The notes under the pieces are model-generated. The model was not told the DNA's origin and did not search any database. It worked only from the letters and a program-made list of their open reading frames with translations. A DNA stretch of 8,568 nucleotides, from positions 1-8,568 of the forward strand of contig CAMFEL010000087.1 in the NCBI GenBank assembly GCA_945949385.1. Reading direction: 5' to 3'. Source of the DNA: an uncultured Clostridia bacterium (GTDB taxonomy: Bacteria; Bacillota; Clostridia; Oscillospirales; CAG-272). A program made the position numbers and the translations under genes. Positions 6,356 to 8,568 of the stretch are shown here, piece after piece; within the stretch, counting starts at the first letter, position 1, and the number at the start of each line of letters is the position of its first letter.

Positions 6356-6951
6356 GCCCACGGATCCTCTTCCACAGGGATACGGATTTCCGACAGGCAC
6401 TGAATATCATTTAAAAACCACTGACCGGCAGAGGGCTTTTTACGCAGCTTGATCGGTCTTGGATTATCCGCCCCGCCGCTGGTCACATACAGCGTTGCCC
6501 AGTTTTCCTCGTCAAAAGAATAGGGATTTTCGCTGACGGAAATCACATAAGGAATTGTAGGCTTATACCCGTTTTCGGGGGTTGCTCCGGCAAAAAAGGA
6601 TCGTGCCTTGTAGCCCTTGCCGTTCAGCCTTTCTCTGATAAACTGCTTTTCGTATGTGCTGACCTCTGCGGGACCTTTCAGAAAATTCAGCATTTCAATG
6701 GCTTCGTCCGGGTTCTGCTCGTAACGGCACAGAGCGACGATCGTCAACGCCGTTGTTTTGAAAGCACAGTCCAATGAAGCCTCCGGCAAAGCCTGCAGCT
6801 CGGCAACATTCGTCGGAAGTACGGCAAAAGTAAAACTCTCTGAACGGTTTTTGCCTTTTCCTACCGACTGCACCGCATTATTTACAGCTTTCGCAGCCTC
6901 TTTCTTCAATGAAGACTCCGCAGTTCTTTTCAATGAATCGAAAATACCCAT
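6352..6951 (-). CDS. DUF6935-type protein
   Basis: This 199-aa cytosolic protein has a short amphipathic N-terminus (M-G-I-F-D-S-L-K-R-T-A), a Lys/Ala-rich linker, and a conserved body from about residue 38: S-F-T-F-A-V-L-P-T-N-V-A-E-L-Q-A-L-P-E-A-S-L-D, then T-T-A-L-T-I-V-A-L-C-R-Y, M-L-N-F-L-K-G-P, E-K-Q-F-I-R-E-R-L and S-V-S-E-N-P-Y-S-F. It ends with D-P-W-A. These segments match what I remember of the DUF6935 family, common in Clostridia and of unknown function. In that family, 'ALPEASLDxxFKTxALT' and 'PYxISVSENPYS' recur. AGGGAGG (6960-6966) lies 8 nt before the ATG, fixing the start. Its TGA overlaps the next gene's GTG. The family number is from memory and is the less certain part. Confidence 0.82.
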   Translation of the reverse strand: MGIFDSLKRTAESSLKKEAAKAVNNAVQSVGKGKNRSESFTFAVLPTNVAELQALPEASLDCAFKTTALTIVALCRYEQNPDEAIEMLNFLKGPAEVSTYEKQFIRERLNGKGYKARSFFAGATPENGYKPTIPYVISVSENPYSFDEENWATLYVTSGGADNPRPIKLRKKPSAGQWFLNDIQCLSEIRIPVEEDPWA

Positions 6952-6966
6952 TACGCTTTCCTCCCT

Positions 6967-7410
6967 TTAATCGGCTTTTGTATATCTTGTGGTCATAAAA
7001 CGCAGCTTCCCGTCATCATCGGAGAGCTTTACCCAGCCGTCCTCGCTCATACCTTCTCCGACCTCCAGCCAAAGCTCGCCGTCGCGTTCTTCCCATGCCT
7101 TCGGATCGTCGGTAATCATGCCGTCGTACAGCTTTATGACACCTGCCTCGACAGCCTTATCAACTTCCTCTTTGGATACCCCCTCGGGCAGAGGCATCAG
7201 CATATACAGCTTGCCGTCCTCGCACACAGCGATCTGCCCGCCGATCATATTCCGTCTTTCCTTCAGTTCGTCTGCGACTGCTTCCTCGTCCGATTCGTCG
7301 ATGTACGGCATCGGTGCCTTCAGATATTCCTCTGCACTGAGAAACTCCACTTCATCCGAATCATTCACCATACCAATGGAATGAAATACCCATTTTCCGA
7401 CATAACTCAT
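6967..7410 (-). CDS. Conserved hypothetical acidic protein, 147 aa
   Basis: This is a highly acidic soluble protein with no signal peptide. It opens with M-S-Y-V-G-K-W-V-F-H-S-I-G and closes with W-V-K-L-S-D-D-D-G-K-L-R-F-M-T-T-R-Y. In between lie an acidic helix region (I-D-E-S-D-E-E-A-V-A-D-E-L-K-E-R) and M-L-M-P-L-P-E-G-V-S. A 'GxWxFHS' opening strand with paired beta ends is reminiscent of a small lipocalin-like beta barrel, but that is inference. I associate similar proteins with Clostridia genomes but know no function. AGGAGGT (7418-7424) lies 7 nt before the ATG, the strongest ribosome binding site in the cluster. The DUF6935 gene begins 15 nt after its stop. Confidence 0.82.
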   Translation of the reverse strand: MSYVGKWVFHSIGMVNDSDEVEFLSAEEYLKAPMPYIDESDEEAVADELKERRNMIGGQIAVCEDGKLYMLMPLPEGVSKEEVDKAVEAGVIKLYDGMITDDPKAWEERDGELWLEVGEGMSEDGWVKLSDDDGKLRFMTTRYTKAD

Positions 7411-7446
7411 AAAAAATACCTCCTGTGTATTTATATGTTTAATTTA

Positions 7447-7617
7447 TTACGGCATATCACCGTTGACTGTTTGATCTGACGCTGTCCTGCTCTCTAAAGC
7501 GCAGCAAAAGCTGTATTTGCCGCCGCAGGCACAAGACACACCCTCATTGCGAAAGCCGTCAGTATACTCAGGATTCGTTTTGAATCCTTGTGCTTCATCT
7601 TTTTTCTTCCAAATCAA
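7447..7617 (-). CDS. Small Cys-motif protein, 56 aa, SEC-C-like
   Basis: A TTG start at 7615-7617 overlaps the TGA stop of the pseudo-receiver gene (TTGA), giving a 56-aa protein. Its C-terminal half contains C-A-C-G-G-K-Y-S-F-C-C (residues 29-39). This resembles the zinc-binding SEC-C motif (C-x-C-x8-C-C/H) seen at the end of SecA and in many small proteins, with a spacer two residues shorter. The N-terminal part (I-W-K-K-K-D-E-A-Q-G-F-K-T-N-P-E-Y-T-D-G-F) is Lys-rich and soluble. The same frame stays open upstream to 7761, but there it runs inside the pseudo-receiver gene and has out-of-frame composition, so I leave it out. The ribosome binding site is weak; coupling to the upstream stop would be needed. 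Without this gene, a 200-nt gap would break an otherwise tight operon. Confidence 0.5.
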   Translation of the reverse strand: MIWKKKDEAQGFKTNPEYTDGFRNEGVSCACGGKYSFCCALESRTASDQTVNGDMP

Positions 7618-7991
7618 AGTGTTTCCATCACACCAAGCAGATAGCTTGCCGAGATAGAAGTGTAAATGAATTGGTCGATCAGACCGTCGGTCTTGGCTCG
7701 CCGCACCTTTTGGGCAACGGCAGGCTCTGCCTTTTCGTCCACTAAGAAGACAATTTTGCAATCCGGATCAGTTTGCTTTATCTGATGTCGAAGTATCATA
7801 CGTTCTTCAAGCTTCCACGGCGTATATCCGGTCACCTCCATCAGCACGATATTTGCCGCTGTGCGGTTAAATTCCCGCATAAGCTTTTCGGGTTTCTCTG
7901 CCACAGTTACACTGAAGTCGTCGCCTTCAAGCGTTCGCTTGATCATATCCGCAAACATAAAATTCTGTGTGTTGACAACAACTCTCGGCAT
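7614..7991 (-). CDS. Stand-alone pseudo-receiver (degenerate response-regulator domain)
   Basis: The 125-aa length and alternating strand/helix pattern (R-V-V-V-N-T, then A-D-M-I-K-R-T-L, N-I-V-L-M-E-V-T-G, C-K-I-V-F-L-V-D-E, K-V-R-R-A-K-T-D-G-L-I-D-Q-F-I-Y) fit a CheY-like receiver with no output domain. The catalytic residues are missing. The acidic pair after strand 1 is N-T (7-8). The phospho-Asp at the end of strand 3 is Glu52 (L-M-E-V). The Thr/Ser after strand 4 is Val. No Lys-Pro follows strand 5. It should therefore not be phosphorylated in the usual way, and Glu52 could mimic the phosphorylated state. A GGGGGG-containing ribosome binding site overlaps the end of the upstream gene, about 10 nt before the ATG. 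I have seen similar short proteins in Clostridia, without known function. The receiver fold is inferred from pattern, not proven. Confidence 0.78.
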   Translation of the reverse strand: MPRVVVNTQNFMFADMIKRTLEGDDFSVTVAEKPEKLMREFNRTAANIVLMEVTGYTPWKLEERMILRHQIKQTDPDCKIVFLVDEKAEPAVAQKVRRAKTDGLIDQFIYTSISASYLLGVMETL

Positions 7992-7998
7992 CTGTGTT

Positions 7999-8397
7999 TT
8001 ACCCCCCTTTCTTTTCTCGTTCCACGCGCTTTCTGCGGCGCTGTTCCCGGTTGTTTTTCTCGGAGGCGAATATCTCCACCGCCGCGTCTGTCAGCTCGTC
8101 CGGCAAGACCGTACCGCTTTTCACGACGTCCGCCCACGGACAGAGTTTTTCATAGTCGTCATCAAAAACAATCGTATAAGGCGGCCCGCATCGGTCATCG
8201 ACCGCCATATAGAGACGCCGTCCTTCGTGCATTATAGTTCCTGCGTCGCTTTCTCTCATTTTTTTGTCAAGCGTGTCATACTGCTCTTTTGACAGCTCGT
8301 AAAGATTATACTCTTGGATCCCGCCGTATTCACCAAAATACCGTCCGCTTTTCTCGTCATAACAGGCTTTCCAACCGTATCCCTTTTTGAATTGCAT
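7999..8397 (-). CDS. Conserved hypothetical protein, 132 aa, first gene of the operon
   Basis: This soluble protein starts M-Q-F-K-K-G-Y-G-W-K-A-C-Y-D and has a conserved-looking centre, L-Y-M-A-V-D-D-R-C-G-P-P-Y-T-I-V-F-D-D-D-Y, followed by L-C-P-W-A-D-V. It ends in a very basic helix, N-R-E-Q-R-R-R-K-R-V-E-R-E-K-K, which could bind nucleic acid or a membrane surface. I recognise it as a type found in Clostridia genomes but know no domain name or function. AAGGGTGA (8405-8412) lies before the ATG. The pseudo-receiver gene starts only 7 nt after its stop. It is the 5' gene of the eight-gene - strand run. Confidence 0.82.
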   Translation of the reverse strand: MQFKKGYGWKACYDEKSGRYFGEYGGIQEYNLYELSKEQYDTLDKKMRESDAGTIMHEGRRLYMAVDDRCGPPYTIVFDDDYEKLCPWADVVKSGTVLPDELTDAAVEIFASEKNNREQRRRKRVEREKKGG

Positions 8398-8516
8398 TTT
8401 TCAATCACCCTTCATTTCTGCGAACACACAGACACAACTTTTCACATTACAACTATATTTTATCAAACTGTTTTTTCTTTTTCTTCCCCCAAAAGTAGGA
8501 TATTTCGGAAGAAAAT
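8398..8516 (-). promoter_or_regulatory. Leader and probable promoter region of the eight-gene operon
   Basis: This gap precedes the first gene on the - strand. Read that way it is A-rich (GAAAAAGAAAAAACAG), then holds TTTGATAAAATATAGTTG, in which TTGATA, TAAAAT and TATAGT could each be promoter hexamers, but no pair has standard spacing. I therefore place a promoter here by position rather than by clear motif. No small ORF, riboswitch or T-box-like structure is evident. Confidence 0.35.
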
Positions 8517-8564
8517 CATAACTACCGGCCGTGCCGGTAGTATGCACTGCCCCCTTAGGGCATA
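8517..8564. repeat. Two adjacent hairpins at the right edge, REP-like element or terminator
   Basis: ACTACCGGC (8521-8529) and GCCGGTAGT (8533-8541) are a perfect 9-bp inverted repeat with a CGT loop, extended by CAT/ATG with one bulged A. Immediately next, TATG…CCC (from 8541) can pair with GGGCATA (8558-8564) as a bulged second hairpin. On the - strand the first hairpin is followed by TATGATTTTCTT, so it might end a gene lying to the right. The GC-rich paired structure in AT-rich DNA also suits a dispersed palindromic repeat. Copies elsewhere in the genome would decide, and only one copy is in this window. Confidence 0.5.
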
Positions 8565-8568
8565 AGAC

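Noticed and set aside
6356..6400. ATG start at 6400 for the 145-aa protein
   Set aside because: It would add 15 residues encoded inside the end of the DUF6935 gene with no ribosome binding site, while GTG at 6355 overlaps the stop as a coupled start.
7618..7761. Upstream extension of the 56-aa gene to an ATG at 7761
   Set aside because: It overlaps the pseudo-receiver gene out of frame for 148 nt; the extension is Arg/Cys-rich nonsense, whereas the pseudo-receiver frame reads as a well-formed domain.
1..8568. CRISPR array, transposon, phage or tRNA/rRNA signals
   Set aside because: I found no regularly spaced direct repeats, no transposase or integrase, and no sequence that folds as a tRNA; the only repeats seen are hairpins.

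Overview
The window looks like chromosomal DNA from a low-to-mid-GC, endospore-forming Firmicute of the class Clostridia, probably a gut Oscillospiraceae/Ruminococcaceae-type bacterium. The reasons are a SpoVT-like sporulation regulator, strong AGGAGG-type ribosome binding sites, a textbook TTGACA-N17-TATAAT promoter, GTG/TTG starts, and small DUF4428/DUF6935-type proteins that I associate with Clostridia genomes. The taxonomy is inference. I see no tRNA or rRNA gene, CRISPR array, transposase, phage gene or plasmid gene.

Region 1 (1-1809). A terminator-like hairpin at the left edge is followed almost at once by spoVT on the + strand. Its usual first 8-10 residues, the first strand of the AbrB DNA-binding fold, are missing and replaced by unrelated DNA. 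It converges through a long hairpin on a type-I glycerate kinase gene (- strand).

Region 2 (1810-2706). A regulatory gap of about 250 bp separates the glycerate kinase gene from a divergent TetR-family repressor. The gap holds a perfect sigma-A promoter and a 16-bp perfect palindrome (TTTTTTACGTAAAAAA) in the TetR leader, a good operator candidate. A bidirectional terminator closes this unit against the convergent FeoA gene.

Region 3 (2708-3630, - strand). A lone Cys-rich FeoA-like protein lies downstream of a small lipoprotein gene. That lipoprotein gene carries two compensating single-base frameshifts, so it is either a pseudogene or a site of sequencing error. A hairpin/terminator sits right in front of its ribosome binding site and marks the end of the large operon upstream.

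Region 4 (3687-8397, - strand). Eight tightly packed genes, with overlaps or gaps of 6-36 nt, probably form one operon of largely uncharacterised proteins. In transcription order they are: a 132-aa acidic/basic soluble protein; a stand-alone pseudo-receiver that has lost its phosphorylation residues; a 56-aa Cys-motif mini-protein; a 147-aa protein; a DUF6935-type protein; a 145-aa protein starting on GTGA; a DUF4428 zinc-ribbon protein; and a 480-aa acidic lipoprotein with a propeller-like C-terminal half. This is the least understood part of the window and the best candidate for an undescribed system. It combines a degenerate signalling domain, two small metal-binding-type modules and a surface lipoprotein, but the sequence alone does not give its function.

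Region 5 (8398-8568). This is the leader of the operon. It ends at the right edge with two adjacent hairpins that look like a REP-type dispersed repeat and/or the terminator of the next gene upstream.
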